Assembly (NCBI RefSeq): GCF_000972495.1
Contig: NZ_LATM01000012.1
Span: 62,001-126,000 of the forward strand
Length of the DNA stretch: 64,000 nt
Source: Hymenobacter terrenus
GTDB lineage: Bacteria; Bacteroidota; Bacteroidia; Cytophagales; Hymenobacteraceae
Direction: 5' to 3'
The notes under the pieces were generated by a model. The model did not search any database. It had not been told where the DNA came from and saw only the letters and a program-made list of their open reading frames with translations. Of the stretch, positions 15,625 to 25,229 are shown piece after piece (position 1 is the first letter of the stretch; the number at the start of each line of letters is the position of its first letter). A program made the translations under genes and the position numbers.

Positions 15625-18141
15625 TTATTGCTTCGTGAAGCGCTGGTGGAACACTTTCTGGCCGTCGCTTACGCTCAGGTTATACATGCCCTTGGCCAGG
15701 CTGCTGATGTTGAGAGTACCGTTGCTGAAGCTGGTACCTACCACGCGGGCGCCGCGTACGTCGGTTACCTCTACGCTAGTGGCGTTGGCGTTGCCGGGCA
15801 GCACGAGGCGCACGGCCTCGGTGGCAGGGTTCGGATACACTTCCAGCTTGCTAGCCACTTCGTTGCCGAGAGGCGTAGCGTCGCCGGTCAGCGAGGCCGG
15901 GCCACTGGGGGTCGGGCCGCTGAGGGCTGCGCCGCCCGTGATGTTCACGGTGTAGTCCTCGGTTTCGCCGTAGCTGTAGTTACCGCAGCTGGTGGTGCCG
16001 CTGTTGTCGCTTACTGTTATCCGCAGGCGGGTAGCGCCAGTTTTGGCGGTGGCTGGCACCGTGAAGGTGCTGCTGAGGGTAGCTGCGCTGGAGCTGGTGC
16101 CGTTCACGATTAACTCCCCAACATCGGTGAATACGCCGTTGCGGTTATAGTCGATGTACACTTTCCAGTTCTCAGTGTAGGTTCCGCCCGCAAAGCCCGC
16201 CGAGAAGTTGATGGTCTGGGAAGAGCCGGCCGCAATGCTCGTGCTGGTCGCGGTGCCATTGTAATAGCCCGCGTCGGCACTCGAGGTCCGGTTGATGCCA
16301 CCCAGATTCACGAGGTCAATCCACTCGTATTGCTGGCTGCCGCCCTTGGTGGTGCAATAAGTAGCAGTGGTGGGCGTAGTGGGAGTGGTAGGAGGAGTAG
16401 TGCCACCAGCGCTGTAAGCAGCTCCTACGCCCACGGCATACCAAGCGTTAGTGACGGCTTGTACCTGCGTCGAGCCGGCGCCATGCAAGTCGATAGCGGC
16501 TTGAATGGTGTAGGTACGGGCGTTGGCATAATTGCTGTTGGACGAGAGGTATACACTCTCGGCGCGGTAGGCAATTTTAGCCGCCGCCGCAATACCAATA
16601 CTTGCCACCGAGTAAGCGTTACCTACCTCATTGGTGCCAGATTTACCCACGCTAATGAGGTAAAACCAGTAGTTGAGGATGCTTGAATTGGTGTGCACGC
16701 CACCTTGGTCATTCGCATTGTTGCCAGTGCCGGGCGGGACGGTGGGCGCCCACAAATTGCCTTTGTAGTAAGACGGGCCACGGCTGGCGGCGGAAGAGCT
16801 GCCGGGGTCACTCATCGAGCGCAGGCAGTTGTAGCCCGATATTTTGATAATATCCTCGCCGATGAGCCAGGGCTGCTTACTGGGTGCTTTGTAGTTCTCA
16901 ATCACGGCGCCCCAAATGTCGGAGAAGCCCTCGTTCAGCGCACCTGACTCGTTCTCATACACCATGTTGGCCGTAAACGAGTTCACCGCGTGGCCAATCT
17001 CATGGGCGCATACGTCCAGAGCAGTCAGCGGCTTGAAGTTCGTAGCACCATCGCCGTACGACATCACCGAGCCATTCCAGAAGGCATTTTCCATGGGTTT
17101 GCCATCGGTGAGGTCATCATCAAAGTGCACGTAGCTTTTGATAGCAGCGCCGTTGTTGTTGTAGCTGTTGCGGCCCTGCACGTTTTTCCAGTAGTCGTAC
17201 ACCGCTTGGGCCCCCCAGTGGGCGTCGAGAGCGGCATTATCGAAGTTGGCGTTGTTATACTCGGTCCAGTTGTTGTCGGCGTCGGTGAAGTCGACCGAGT
17301 TGGCGTAGCTCCTGCCTTTTTTGGCGTTGAAGGTCTGGATGCCCCCGCTGCGGGTAGCATCGCGCAGGCGGTAGCTGCCGTTGATGCTCTCCGTGCCGCT
17401 ACTCTGCGTACCGCTGTAGCGCGTGGCAAACGTGCCCGTCGCATTGGCGTGCTTGATGATGGCGTCGCGCAACACGACTTTACCCGTCTGGGCGTCTACG
17501 TAGATGTAGGCCCGGCTCACCGGCTGCTCAGCGTATATATTGAACTTCCAGGCCAGTACCAGCGGGCCGTTTTCGCCCGCCGTATTGTCGCGTATCACCA
17601 CCAGCTCGCCAGTGGGATAGTAAGTAGCGTTGGGGTTGTTTTCCTGCTCCTTCAGGTCGGCCTCTTCGGCGGCACTTTCCCACATGTACTTACGGGCGCC
17701 TACCGACGCCAGCGCCCGCTTCAGCGCCACATCAGCACTCAGCGATGGCGTCGTGTTCAGGGTTCCTACTTTCTCAAAATCGCCGCTGATGCTCTCGACG
17801 ACCCCACCCTTGGCGTGCACGGTGTAGTCGCCGTGCTCGACGCGAATACCTTTATAGTACTGGGCAAATTTCTGGTGGGTGAAGCCGAGCTGGTCGGTTT
17901 CCACTTTCGTGGAACGCATCTCGTCGGCCTTGGTTAGCCCTAGCTGCTGGCGCAGCACTTGGTCGTTGCTGAGGCCGCGTTGAGCCATCTTGCCTTCGGT
18001 GCTGAACAGCACCAGCTCCGGCTGGCTGTCATTGCCGACTACTTTATTCTGGATGCGCGAAGCGTCCTGAGCCTGTCCTGTGGTAGCAGCTGCCAGGGTG
18101 CCGAGCATCATCAACGCAGCGACGGAGTATTGTTTTTTCAT
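15625..18141 (-). CDS. secreted M4 (thermolysin/bacillolysin) metallopeptidase with GEVED domain and T9SS tail
   Basis: 838 residues. Signal peptide (MKKQYSVAALMMLGTLAAAT, cut after GQAQ). An FTP/PepSY propeptide spans ~60-230. The M4 catalytic domain has VCAHEIGHAVN (His380, Glu381, His384) and NEGFSDIWG with the third ligand Glu404; the terminal His is in DLHGAGS. After a Thr/Pro linker comes a GEVED domain (WKVYIDYNRNGVF, then GETEDYTVNI), and finally a type A T9SS sorting domain (LEVYPNPATEAVRLVLPG through KGMYNLSV and FTKQ). It is therefore a neutral protease secreted across the outer membrane and probably surface anchored. Monocistronic, with its own terminator. Confidence 0.95.
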   Translation of the reverse strand: MKKQYSVAALMMLGTLAAATTGQAQDASRIQNKVVGNDSQPELVLFSTEGKMAQRGLSNDQVLRQQLGLTKADEMRSTKVETDQLGFTHQKFAQYYKGIRVEHGDYTVHAKGGVVESISGDFEKVGTLNTTPSLSADVALKRALASVGARKYMWESAAEEADLKEQENNPNATYYPTGELVVIRDNTAGENGPLVLAWKFNIYAEQPVSRAYIYVDAQTGKVVLRDAIIKHANATGTFATRYSGTQSSGTESINGSYRLRDATRSGGIQTFNAKKGRSYANSVDFTDADNNWTEYNNANFDNAALDAHWGAQAVYDYWKNVQGRNSYNNNGAAIKSYVHFDDDLTDGKPMENAFWNGSVMSYGDGATNFKPLTALDVCAHEIGHAVNSFTANMVYENESGALNEGFSDIWGAVIENYKAPSKQPWLIGEDIIKISGYNCLRSMSDPGSSSAASRGPSYYKGNLWAPTVPPGTGNNANDQGGVHTNSSILNYWFYLISVGKSGTNEVGNAYSVASIGIAAAAKIAYRAESVYLSSNSNYANARTYTIQAAIDLHGAGSTQVQAVTNAWYAVGVGAAYSAGGTTPPTTPTTPTTATYCTTKGGSQQYEWIDLVNLGGINRTSSADAGYYNGTATSTSIAAGSSQTINFSAGFAGGTYTENWKVYIDYNRNGVFTDVGELIVNGTSSSAATLSSTFTVPATAKTGATRLRITVSDNSGTTSCGNYSYGETEDYTVNITGGAALSGPTPSGPASLTGDATPLGNEVASKLEVYPNPATEAVRLVLPGNANATSVEVTDVRGARVVGTSFSNGTLNISSLAKGMYNLSVSDGQKVFHQRFTKQ

Positions 18142-18380
18142 GTAAAGAAATAGAGTTACTAGTTAGAAGAAGGACTTGTGCAACATTGAGTATTTTACAC
18201 CAAATCCTACGCAACTTAACTACCATCAACTTATTTCTAAGCAATCATTAACTTTTTGATTAAAAATGCCCGAATTTTATACGCGTTACTCAATTCTGCG
18301 CGCATTAATCAAAATTGCACAATTCCTTTATTATACATTTACACTAAAAGGTCTGAGAGCATTCCTTCACACCTTTTTCA

Positions 18381-19706
18381 CTAGCGCTTTGCTCCGCTCA
18401 GGTAATCAGCTGCTAACGTAGCCAGCGTTTTTACGCCCAACGTGAGGCCACTTTCATCAATGCGGAAGCCGGCGGTGTGGTGGTCAGCCGTAGTGGCGGG
18501 GTCGGTGCCGGGCGTCATACCACCCACGAACAGAAACAGGCCGGGCACCTTCTCCTGGTAAAAGGAGAAGTCCTCAGCCCCGGTCACGGCCTTGATTTCG
18601 CGCACGTGCGTCGAGCCCGCCACGGCACGCAGCGTGGGGAGCATTCGGGCCGTGAGGTCGGGCGCATTGGTGGTCACGGGCACGTAGGGCTCAATATTGA
18701 CGTCGGCCGTGGCCCCGGCGCTCTCGGCAATATTGGTGGCAATGCGGCGGATGGAAGCCCAGATTTGCTGCTGCACGGCCGGGCTGAGGGCCCGGATGGT
18801 GCCGCTCAGCTCCACGTCGGGCGGGATAACGTTGTAACGCACGCCGCCATTAATGGTGCCTACCGTCACCACGGCGGCATCGTCAATCAGCTTTATCTGG
18901 CGGCTCACGATGGTTTGCAGGCCAAGAATAATCTGAGCAGCGGTTACCACGGGGTCCACGCTGTTCCAGGGGTAAGCACCGTGCGCACCCTTGCCGTGAA
19001 CCTTGATGGTAAACCGGTCGGCTGAGGCCATTTCGCCACCAGAGCGATAGGTCAGGTTGCCCACTTCGGTCTGGGCATTGATGTGAATACCAAATACGGC
19101 ATCGACCTTGGGCTTATCGAGCACCCCTTCCTTCACCATAAGCTTGGCCCCGCCTTCTACGCCCGGCAGCGAGCCTTCTTCGGCGGGCTGAAAAATGAAT
19201 TTCACGGTACCGGGCAGGTCTTTTTTTACCTGGCTCAGCACTTCGGCGGCCCCCATGAGCATAGCCACGTGCGTGTCGTGTCCACAAGCGTGCATCACCC
19301 CTACGGGCTGGCCCAAGTAAGTCGTGGTCACTTTGGAGGCGAAGGGCAGGTCGTTGGCTTCGGTGAGGGGCAAGCCATCCATGTCGGCGCGCAGGGCCAC
19401 TACGGAGCCGGGCTTACCACCGCGCAGAATGCCCACCACGCCGGTGCGGGCCACACCGGTCTGCACTTCCAGGCCCAGCTTTTTGAGGTGCGCGGCAATG
19501 AGAGCCGCCGTACGGGTTTCCTGGTTGCCCAACTCCGGGTGCTCGTGAATATCGCGCCGCCAGGCAATAACCTTGCTTTCTTCCTGGGTGGCCAGTTGGG
19601 CGATACGGGCATTTAGGGCTGCGTTCTGGGCTTGCACGGGCATGGTAATCAGGCCCAGAGCCAGACTGAGCATTGTTGTGGAAACTGTCGGAATAGAGAA
19701 GTGCAT
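18381..19706 (-). CDS. M20 family amidohydrolase (N-acyl-amino-acid or IAA-amide hydrolase type)
   Basis: About 441 residues from ATG 19706 (MHFSIPTVSTTMLSLALGLI); an in-frame TTG at 19715 is less likely. Signal peptide ends near VQAQ, so it is exported. M20D signatures are WRRDIHEHPELGNQETRTAA, ALRADMDGLPL, MHACGHDTHVAMLMGAAEVL, IFQPAEEGSLPGVEGGAKLM and a late VTGAEDFSFYQEKVPG. The His/Asp/Glu set binds two metal ions for amide hydrolysis. Substrate within the amidohydrolase group is unknown. Divergent from the PAP2 gene at 19864. Confidence 0.92.
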   Translation of the reverse strand: MHFSIPTVSTTMLSLALGLITMPVQAQNAALNARIAQLATQEESKVIAWRRDIHEHPELGNQETRTAALIAAHLKKLGLEVQTGVARTGVVGILRGGKPGSVVALRADMDGLPLTEANDLPFASKVTTTYLGQPVGVMHACGHDTHVAMLMGAAEVLSQVKKDLPGTVKFIFQPAEEGSLPGVEGGAKLMVKEGVLDKPKVDAVFGIHINAQTEVGNLTYRSGGEMASADRFTIKVHGKGAHGAYPWNSVDPVVTAAQIILGLQTIVSRQIKLIDDAAVVTVGTINGGVRYNVIPPDVELSGTIRALSPAVQQQIWASIRRIATNIAESAGATADVNIEPYVPVTTNAPDLTARMLPTLRAVAGSTHVREIKAVTGAEDFSFYQEKVPGLFLFVGGMTPGTDPATTADHHTAGFRIDESGLTLGVKTLATLAADYLSGAKR

Positions 19707-19813
19707 ACAGACCAAATAGGAGTGATTGAGTGGGCTACGGCTAATGCATTGCGGCCGGATCGCAATGTTACGCCAAGGCTACCAACTAGCGTGCTACTGT
19801 TCAGCAGATGGCG

Positions 19814-19821
19814 TACTTTTG
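19814..19821 (+). promoter_or_regulatory. -7 box TACTTTTG for the PAP2 gene
   Basis: Exact TAnnTTTG match. It places transcription start near 19827, so translation of the PAP2 gene must start after that, which favours GTG 19864 over the upstream ATGs. Confidence 0.5.
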
Positions 19822-19863
19822 CGGGCTGTATTATTACCAGCTAATTACCTGACGGCCGTAGTT

Positions 19864-20601
19864 GTGGCTACTCTCTTAAAACCGCTCCGCTTACCTCACC
19901 CTACGGCTAGACAGCGCAGGTCTCGCGCACAGGCACAATCCTGGCCAGCAGCGTGGACCCACGCTGGCTTTCGTGGGCGCTTTGGGATGATTGTGTTCCT
20001 GCTGTTGGGCCTGATGCTAGTATTGCCGCAATTCTACCACTTTATTCAGGGGCGCCGTGGCCAACTACTCCCCGACCCTTTATTGGCTTTGTTGCCAGCA
20101 TACGACATGTCGGGGCCAATATTTGCCTTGCTTTATGGCAGTACCGTCGCTACCCTGTCGTTTCTGGCGCCTCGGCCTCAGTTGCTACTGCGAGGGCTCT
20201 GGGCGTATTGCTTCCTGCAATTACTACGCATGGCTACGCTGTGGCTGGTGCCGCTAGAGCCACCAGTTGGTCTGCTCGTTCTGCACGACCCGGTGATTGA
20301 CCACTTTTTTGACGTGACCACCGAGCCCATTGTGCGCGACCTGTTCTTTTCGGGCCACACCGCCACCATGACTTTGCTGATGCTGGTAGTTCGCGGTCAC
20401 CACTGGCGCTGGGCCATGGGCCTGATAACAGTAGCTATGGGCACGCTGGTGCTGGTGCAACGGGTGCACTATTCTTACGACGTGCTGGCCGCGCCGCTCT
20501 TTGCCTGGCTGGCGTACTGGCTGGCCGAGCAGGTGTGTCAGAATAAACCCCTCGCCCAAGCTGAAGATACGGTTATTATTCTATGCCAGGAAGCTCGCTA
20601 A
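19864..20601 (+). CDS. PAP2 / sphingomyelin-synthase-like membrane protein
   Basis: About 245 residues if translation starts at GTG 19864; the frame is open from 19726, but that part overlaps the promoter. Around five to six membrane segments. The C-terminal PAP2_C pattern is DLFFSGHTATMTLLML, then RVHYSYDVLAAPLFAWLAYW: His of SGHT and the His/Asp of HYSYD form the phosphotransfer site of sphingomyelin synthase-like enzymes. In Bacteroidota, which make sphingolipids, such enzymes could move lipid head groups or dephosphorylate lipids. The exact reaction is not inferable. Start is uncertain. Confidence 0.75.
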   Translation: MATLLKPLRLPHPTARQRRSRAQAQSWPAAWTHAGFRGRFGMIVFLLLGLMLVLPQFYHFIQGRRGQLLPDPLLALLPAYDMSGPIFALLYGSTVATLSFLAPRPQLLLRGLWAYCFLQLLRMATLWLVPLEPPVGLLVLHDPVIDHFFDVTTEPIVRDLFFSGHTATMTLLMLVVRGHHWRWAMGLITVAMGTLVLVQRVHYSYDVLAAPLFAWLAYWLAEQVCQNKPLAQAEDTVIILCQEAR

Positions 20602-20885
20602 GAAGCAGGTTGAGCTGCCTTTTCACTTGGCAGGCAGGAGTAGTGGATGCACGTGTTCCACGTCGTTCCATCAACTGCAAAACGAACAGCTTGCCGTATT
20701 GAGACCAAATACCAGCAGATACCGATGCACGGGAATGCAGACGATAGCAAGCCGACGGCCTATTTTATGAACGAGAGACGCTAAGGATTCGGTAAGGCAA
20801 AATCCCACTTGCACCGAATCTCACTATAGTTTGGTTTGCGTAGCCCCAACCCAAACAGTCTCTTGAATAAAGCCTTAGCGCTATC

Positions 20886-21668
20886 TCACAAATACTTCTC
20901 GTAAATCCCCGCCGCAATCTTCTCCACGATGCCCTTGGGCACGAAGCTGGTGAGACCAGCCGACACCTTATTCAGCACACCGGGCACAATTTCAGCCTCG
21001 CCCGCCAGCATGCCGTCCACGGCAGCTGCGGCCACGGCTTCGGCGGTCATCGACACCTTGTTGGCGGTTTCCTGAAGTTCGGCACCCATGCCGGCACGGT
21101 CGGCAAAACTGGTAGTGGTAGCGCCGGGGCACAGGCATGACACCGAGATATTGCTGGCTTTCAATTCATAGCGCAGGCCACGGCTGAAGCTCAGCAGAAA
21201 GGCCTTGCTGGCCGCGTAGAGCGACAACGATGGCACCGCCTGGTAGGCCGCCGTGCTGGATACGTTCAGAATATAACCTTTGCGTGCCTTGTGCAAGGCG
21301 GGCAGCAGCGCGTGGGTAAGGGCCACGGGCAGCGCCATGTTGAGCTGCAACATGTTTTGCTGCTCGGTCAGGCTCAGCTGCTCGAAGCGCCCCCAAAGAC
21401 CATAGCCAGCATTATTTACCAGCACGGCCAGCTGGTCGGTTTGCTGAAGCGCCCAGGTAGCCACTGCTTCGGCCGCGCCCGCAGCCGCTAAATCTAGGGC
21501 CAGTATCCGAGCCTGGTGCTGGTGCTTTTGGCCAATTTCCTCAGCTAGAGCCGTCAACTGGTCTTCGGAGCGCGCTACTAGAAGCAGATCGTAGCCCCGC
21601 TGGGCTAGCAGAAGCGAAATAGCCCGGCCAATGCCACGCGAAGCGCCGGTAACGAGAGCGTATGCCAT
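20886..21668 (-). CDS. SDR family oxidoreductase
   Basis: 260 residues. Classical short-chain dehydrogenase: Rossmann motif TGASRGIGRA (residues ~7-16), VNNAGYGLWG (NNAG), catalytic Ser in LNVSSTAAYQ, and YAASKAF with the YxxxK pair. The PG motif reads CLCPGATTTSF. An Arg in VARS at the end of strand 2 suggests NADP preference. The C-terminal region (VPGVLNKVSAGLTSFVPKGI) resembles DltE/YqjQ-type SDRs. Substrate unknown; transcribed alone. Confidence 0.9.
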   Translation of the reverse strand: MAYALVTGASRGIGRAISLLLAQRGYDLLLVARSEDQLTALAEEIGQKHQHQARILALDLAAAGAAEAVATWALQQTDQLAVLVNNAGYGLWGRFEQLSLTEQQNMLQLNMALPVALTHALLPALHKARKGYILNVSSTAAYQAVPSLSLYAASKAFLLSFSRGLRYELKASNISVSCLCPGATTTSFADRAGMGAELQETANKVSMTAEAVAAAAVDGMLAGEAEIVPGVLNKVSAGLTSFVPKGIVEKIAAGIYEKYL

Positions 21669-21783
21669 TTAACAGTCAGGATTTATCATTTAGCACTCTC
21701 CACTATCATTACCTAATGCCAAGCCAGCATCTATAAATCCTCTACTGACGCAGCTGAATTGCAAATGCAAGGTATTGATGGAT

Positions 21784-22599
21784 TTATTTTACCAGGTGCA
21801 AAAACCGCAGGTAGAACGGCGTGGGGCTGTCCGCACTTTTGGGCTGATACTTGCCCGAAATAATCGGCACGTACATCACACGGCGGCGACTGGCTTCGCC
21901 GGTGAGTGGCGACTGGGCTACCCGATGCCACATGCGGCCGTCGTGCACGGTGAGGTCGCCAGATTCGGTTTCGATAGCCATTTCGTTGGGGTCGTAGAAG
22001 ACATCTTTATAGTACTTCTTCCGAAACAGCATCTTGTGTAGGCCCTGACGGTGGGTGCCGGGTATCACGCGCAAGCCGCCATTAGTAGCCTTAGTACCAT
22101 CAAGGTGCAGGCCCACGTTGAGCATCGGGCCAATGCGCTTGCCGTAGAACACGTCGCGCAAAGAGTCGGTGTGCCAGCCCATTTGAGAGAACTCCGAACC
22201 GGGAATGTTCACGTAATGATTCACTACGAGGCCATCCTTCTCATTTTCGCCCACCCGGCCTCCTTCGGCTTCGAGCAGCGGAAAGAGGGCTTTAAACCGC
22301 TCATCCTGCAAAAGTTCGTGTAGCAGCGGGCTGTGTTGGGAGGCAAAGGCAAAGCGCTGCACAATGCGCGAACCGTCGACGTCCTGCCCATACTTGATGG
22401 GCACGCCGTTTACTTTCTCTACGCCATTGGCCAGCCATTTTGCCTGCACTTCCTGAGTTGCCTTCAGAATTTGCTGAACGTATTCGGGGGACGCGAAGGG
22501 GCGAAAATGGAGGAACCCGTATTTCGAGAAAAAGGCTCGTTGCTCAGCGGTAAGGGTATTGCCAAGCGTAAAACGTGGATAGTCAGAAGATAAGGCCAT
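21784..22599 (-). CDS. phytanoyl-CoA dioxygenase (PhyH) family protein
   Basis: About 271 residues from the ATG at 22599 (MALSSDYPRFTLGNTLTAEQ). The frame is open up to 22638, but a -7 box at 22640-22647 makes the earlier start impossible. Fe(II)/2-oxoglutarate dioxygenase signature: GWHTDS (His143, Asp145), the distal ligand in HDGRMWHRV, and Arg in RRRVMYVP for 2-oxoglutarate. MLNVGLHLDGTKATNGGLRV is the typical PhyH strand pair. It hydroxylates an unknown substrate in the cytoplasm. Confidence 0.88.
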   Translation of the reverse strand: MALSSDYPRFTLGNTLTAEQRAFFSKYGFLHFRPFASPEYVQQILKATQEVQAKWLANGVEKVNGVPIKYGQDVDGSRIVQRFAFASQHSPLLHELLQDERFKALFPLLEAEGGRVGENEKDGLVVNHYVNIPGSEFSQMGWHTDSLRDVFYGKRIGPMLNVGLHLDGTKATNGGLRVIPGTHRQGLHKMLFRKKYYKDVFYDPNEMAIETESGDLTVHDGRMWHRVAQSPLTGEASRRRVMYVPIISGKYQPKSADSPTPFYLRFLHLVK

Positions 22600-22639
22600 A
22601 GCAGAAAAGTGGCGGCCGCCGGGTTTGCCCGACGACACA

Positions 22640-22647
22640 CAAAGGTA
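22640..22647 (-). promoter_or_regulatory. -7 box TACCTTTG for the PhyH gene
   Basis: On the minus strand the bases read TACCTTTG, an exact TAnnTTTG match, about 40 bp before the chosen ATG. Confidence 0.6.
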
Positions 22648-23310
22648 ATACTTGCAGCGTAGCCCCTGCCTATCGGCCAGCAGCCGGAAGCAACGCGGGG
22701 CCTATAACCGCGCCGAAGCACGGGGGTTTGTGCGCTAGCTGAGTGAATGGATAATGAAACAGTCCACCCGCCCAACTCACGCTGACGAATAGCAACATTA
22801 AATACTGTAATGCCTTTGTCCGAACACCTCCGGGTGCCGGCTTAACGTTTTCAAGATACTATTGCAAAGGTCTCAAAAGCCTCCGAATAAGCGGTAGACA
22901 GCCTAATCCGGCTGAGTGCTCCTCAATTTGGGCGGGCTAGTGAAAAACACTCTCGCGCTATTTGATGCGGAAGTACGGCGGGTAATTCGAATTCCGGAAG
23001 CCTTAAGCGGAGCAGGAAGACTGGGAGGCTTGTATGACTGACACCACAAGCATTTATCCACCTCATGCGGAGGCCATTAACTGCGGCAGAGCGCGCAGTC
23101 TTCTATAGAGTAGCGCGGTCTATTCGGCCAGTTCTTCCTGCTGGCTGTCAGGATGAAGAATGGCTAAGGGCAGCCTGTTCTATATTGGGACCTACCGGGG
23201 AATCTGATAAGAAAGCCAGGCTATTCTTTGGCGATTCCGCCCAAAATTCCGCACCTTCACCACCGCGCACTTGGGCGCCTCAATTCCTGCTCATCTTAAC
23301 TCGTAAAAAA
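22648..23310. other. 663-bp gap between PhyH and HMG-CoA reductase genes
   Basis: No convincing gene. The HMG-CoA reductase frame is open back to 23065, but the extra 82 residues (MRRPLTAAERAVFYRVARS and on) resemble nothing in the family and lack typical codon use. A near-consensus promoter-like TATTCTTTG sits at 23220-23228. No repeats seen. Confidence 0.5.
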
Positions 23311-24873
23311 ATGGTCTTCACCCCTAGCCCCATGCTCTTGAAACTACTTTATACCCGCGGCAGTCTGCACAATCTTTCCCAGAATGCGGGTGTGGCTTTC
23401 AGCATCAAAAACCGGCTTGATATGGTGAGAGTGACGGGTTTTAAGCAGGTGCAAATTGGTGGAATAGTGGTGCCGGCCGAAAATATCGTGGTAGATATGG
23501 GCAATGGCGAGCGGCGGGCAGCCACGGCCATCAACGCCGATGAACAGGCCATTGAGTTGCCCGTAGGCCGCACACTGGTGGTATTGCTCGACACGCCGGC
23601 CCTGGCGGAGGGGATTCATCCGGTGCAAATATGGTTTTCAACGGACGCCTTCGGCGACCTGCATGTGGAAGTGGAAGACGCCATTGTGAGTGCCTCGAAT
23701 CACAAGCCCCGCATTCCACGCTCCGATGAGGACGACTACTCCGAAGCCGCCATTACCGCCCGGCAGGGCTTCGCCGAGCAGTTTTCGGGCAAGCAATTTA
23801 CACATCTCAAGCACTACTCCTTCGATGCTCACAAGCTACAGGGCAACTGCGAGCATTTTATGGGTGTGGCCCAGATTCCGGTGGGCCTGGCCGGGCCACT
23901 CACCGTGAATGGCGAGCACGCACAAGGCGACTTCCTCATTCCGATGGCCACCACCGAAGGCACCCTGGTGGCCAGCTACAACCGGGGCATGCAGGTACTG
24001 AACCTGTGCGGCGGCGTGAAATGCACCGTTATCGGCGACGCCATGCAGCGGGCACCGGTGTTCGTGTTTGCGGATGCGCGCGGGGCGCGGGACTTTGGCA
24101 AGTGGGTAGAAGAAGCCATCGACCAGATTCGTCCCCAGGCCGAAAGCACCTCCAGCGTGGCCAAGCTACAGTACATCGACACCTACCTGAGCAACAAATT
24201 TGCTTACCTGCGCTTCAATTTCAGCACTGGCGACGCGGCCGGGCAAAACATGGTGGGTCGCGCCACGTTCGCGGCCTGCTCCTGGATTCTGGAACACTAT
24301 AAAGGCCCCAAAATCGAACACTTTTACCTCGAATCAAACTTCGCTACCGATAAAAAAGCCTCGCAAATCAACGTGATGCGCACCCGCGGCAAGCGTGTAG
24401 TGGCCGAAGCTGTGGTGAAGCGCGACGTGCTGCAACAGCGCATGCGCGTGACGCCCGAGCAGCTGGCGTACCACGGACAGGTGAGCAACGTAGGCGCCTT
24501 TATTTCGGGCGCCAACAACAATGGTGCGCACTCGGCCAACGGCATCACAGCCTTATTTATCGCCACGGGCCAGGACGTGGCCAACGTGAGTGAGTCATCA
24601 GCCGGCATTCTGTATTCGGAGGTCACGGCAGCAGGGGATTTGTACATCAGCATCACCATTCCGTCGCTCATCGTGGCCACCCACGGCGGCGGCACCGGCC
24701 TGGCCACCCAGAACGAGTGCCTGCAAATGCTGGGCTGCGTGGGCCGCGATACGGTGCGCAAGTTTGCCGAAATCGTGGCCGGCGTAGTACTGGCCGGCGA
24801 ATTAAGTTTGGGCGCGGCCATCAGCAGCTCCGATTGGGTAAGCAGCCACGAGCAATATGGCCGTAACCGATAG
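23311..24873 (+). CDS. hydroxymethylglutaryl-CoA reductase with N-terminal extra domain
   Basis: About 520 residues from ATG 23311 (MVFTPSPMLLKLLYTRGSLH). Converts HMG-CoA to mevalonate with NAD(P)H, the committed step of the mevalonate isoprenoid route. Catalytic motifs: GNCEHFMGVAQIPVGLAGPL (substrate loop), ATTEGTLVASYNRG (catalytic Glu), DKKASQINVMRTRGK (Lys and Asp), GQDVANVSESSAG, and a C-terminal His in SSHEQYGRNR. The first ~125 residues form a separate beta-rich region (VQIGGIVVPAENIVVDMG) not part of the classic catalytic core. No membrane segments. No other mevalonate gene lies nearby. Confidence 0.9.
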   Translation: MVFTPSPMLLKLLYTRGSLHNLSQNAGVAFSIKNRLDMVRVTGFKQVQIGGIVVPAENIVVDMGNGERRAATAINADEQAIELPVGRTLVVLLDTPALAEGIHPVQIWFSTDAFGDLHVEVEDAIVSASNHKPRIPRSDEDDYSEAAITARQGFAEQFSGKQFTHLKHYSFDAHKLQGNCEHFMGVAQIPVGLAGPLTVNGEHAQGDFLIPMATTEGTLVASYNRGMQVLNLCGGVKCTVIGDAMQRAPVFVFADARGARDFGKWVEEAIDQIRPQAESTSSVAKLQYIDTYLSNKFAYLRFNFSTGDAAGQNMVGRATFAACSWILEHYKGPKIEHFYLESNFATDKKASQINVMRTRGKRVVAEAVVKRDVLQQRMRVTPEQLAYHGQVSNVGAFISGANNNGAHSANGITALFIATGQDVANVSESSAGILYSEVTAAGDLYISITIPSLIVATHGGGTGLATQNECLQMLGCVGRDTVRKFAEIVAGVVLAGELSLGAAISSSDWVSSHEQYGRNR

Positions 24874-24984
24874 GGTTTGGAGCCAGGCAAAGAATCAGCA
24901 AAACGTCCTGCTTCAGCAAGGCCGGCAGGACGCTCTACTCATCTTAATAGGGGTTCTCAGGTTGGTATACGCCGCTCAGCCAGG

Positions 24985-25022
24985 GAAATCTCACCCCCGG
25001 CCTCTCTCCAAAGAGAGGGGGA
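24985..25022. repeat. partial inverted repeat related to 7305-7355
   Basis: Reads ctcacccccggcctctctcc followed by aaagagaggggg; the arms are imperfect and shorter than at 7305. It lies ~110 bp after the HMG-CoA reductase stop and may serve as its terminator. Confidence 0.55.
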
Positions 25023-25043
25023 GCCTGATGACATCGTATCTAA

Positions 25044-25193
25044 CGTGAGAACCGCTGTAGGTGTAGCGGACTGGGCCGTAGCGCGGATGCTGTAGTCCGG
25101 CGTATCCGGCGGACACCCGAACGATTCGAATGGCGCGGGGACGCGGGCTACAAAGTCCGCGTTACGGCGCTACGGTACACCGACCCCGAGAAT
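25044..25193. repeat. imperfect palindromic (MITE-like) element, copy A
   Basis: The left part (gtgtagcggactgggccgta, then gcgcggatgctgtagtccg) is an imperfect reverse complement of the right part (gcgggctacaaagtccgcgt, then ggtacaccgaccccgag). The right end gtacaccgaccccga is identical to that of the element at 41782-41914, and both contain aacgcggacttt followed by tagcccgcg on one strand or its complement. No coding sequence. It fills most of the gap before the exported paralogue gene. Confidence 0.65.
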
Positions 25194-25229
25194 TACTATA
25201 ACCTGTATTTACACGCTCAGCTATTGTCA

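Noticed and set aside
20602-20885. Possible HNH endonuclease or transposase scrap (minus strand DVEHVHP)
   Set aside because: Only a few residues match and stops surround them; too little to support.
23065-23310. Upstream extension of the HMG-CoA reductase frame
   Set aside because: Sequence unlike the family, ATG 23311 has better context.
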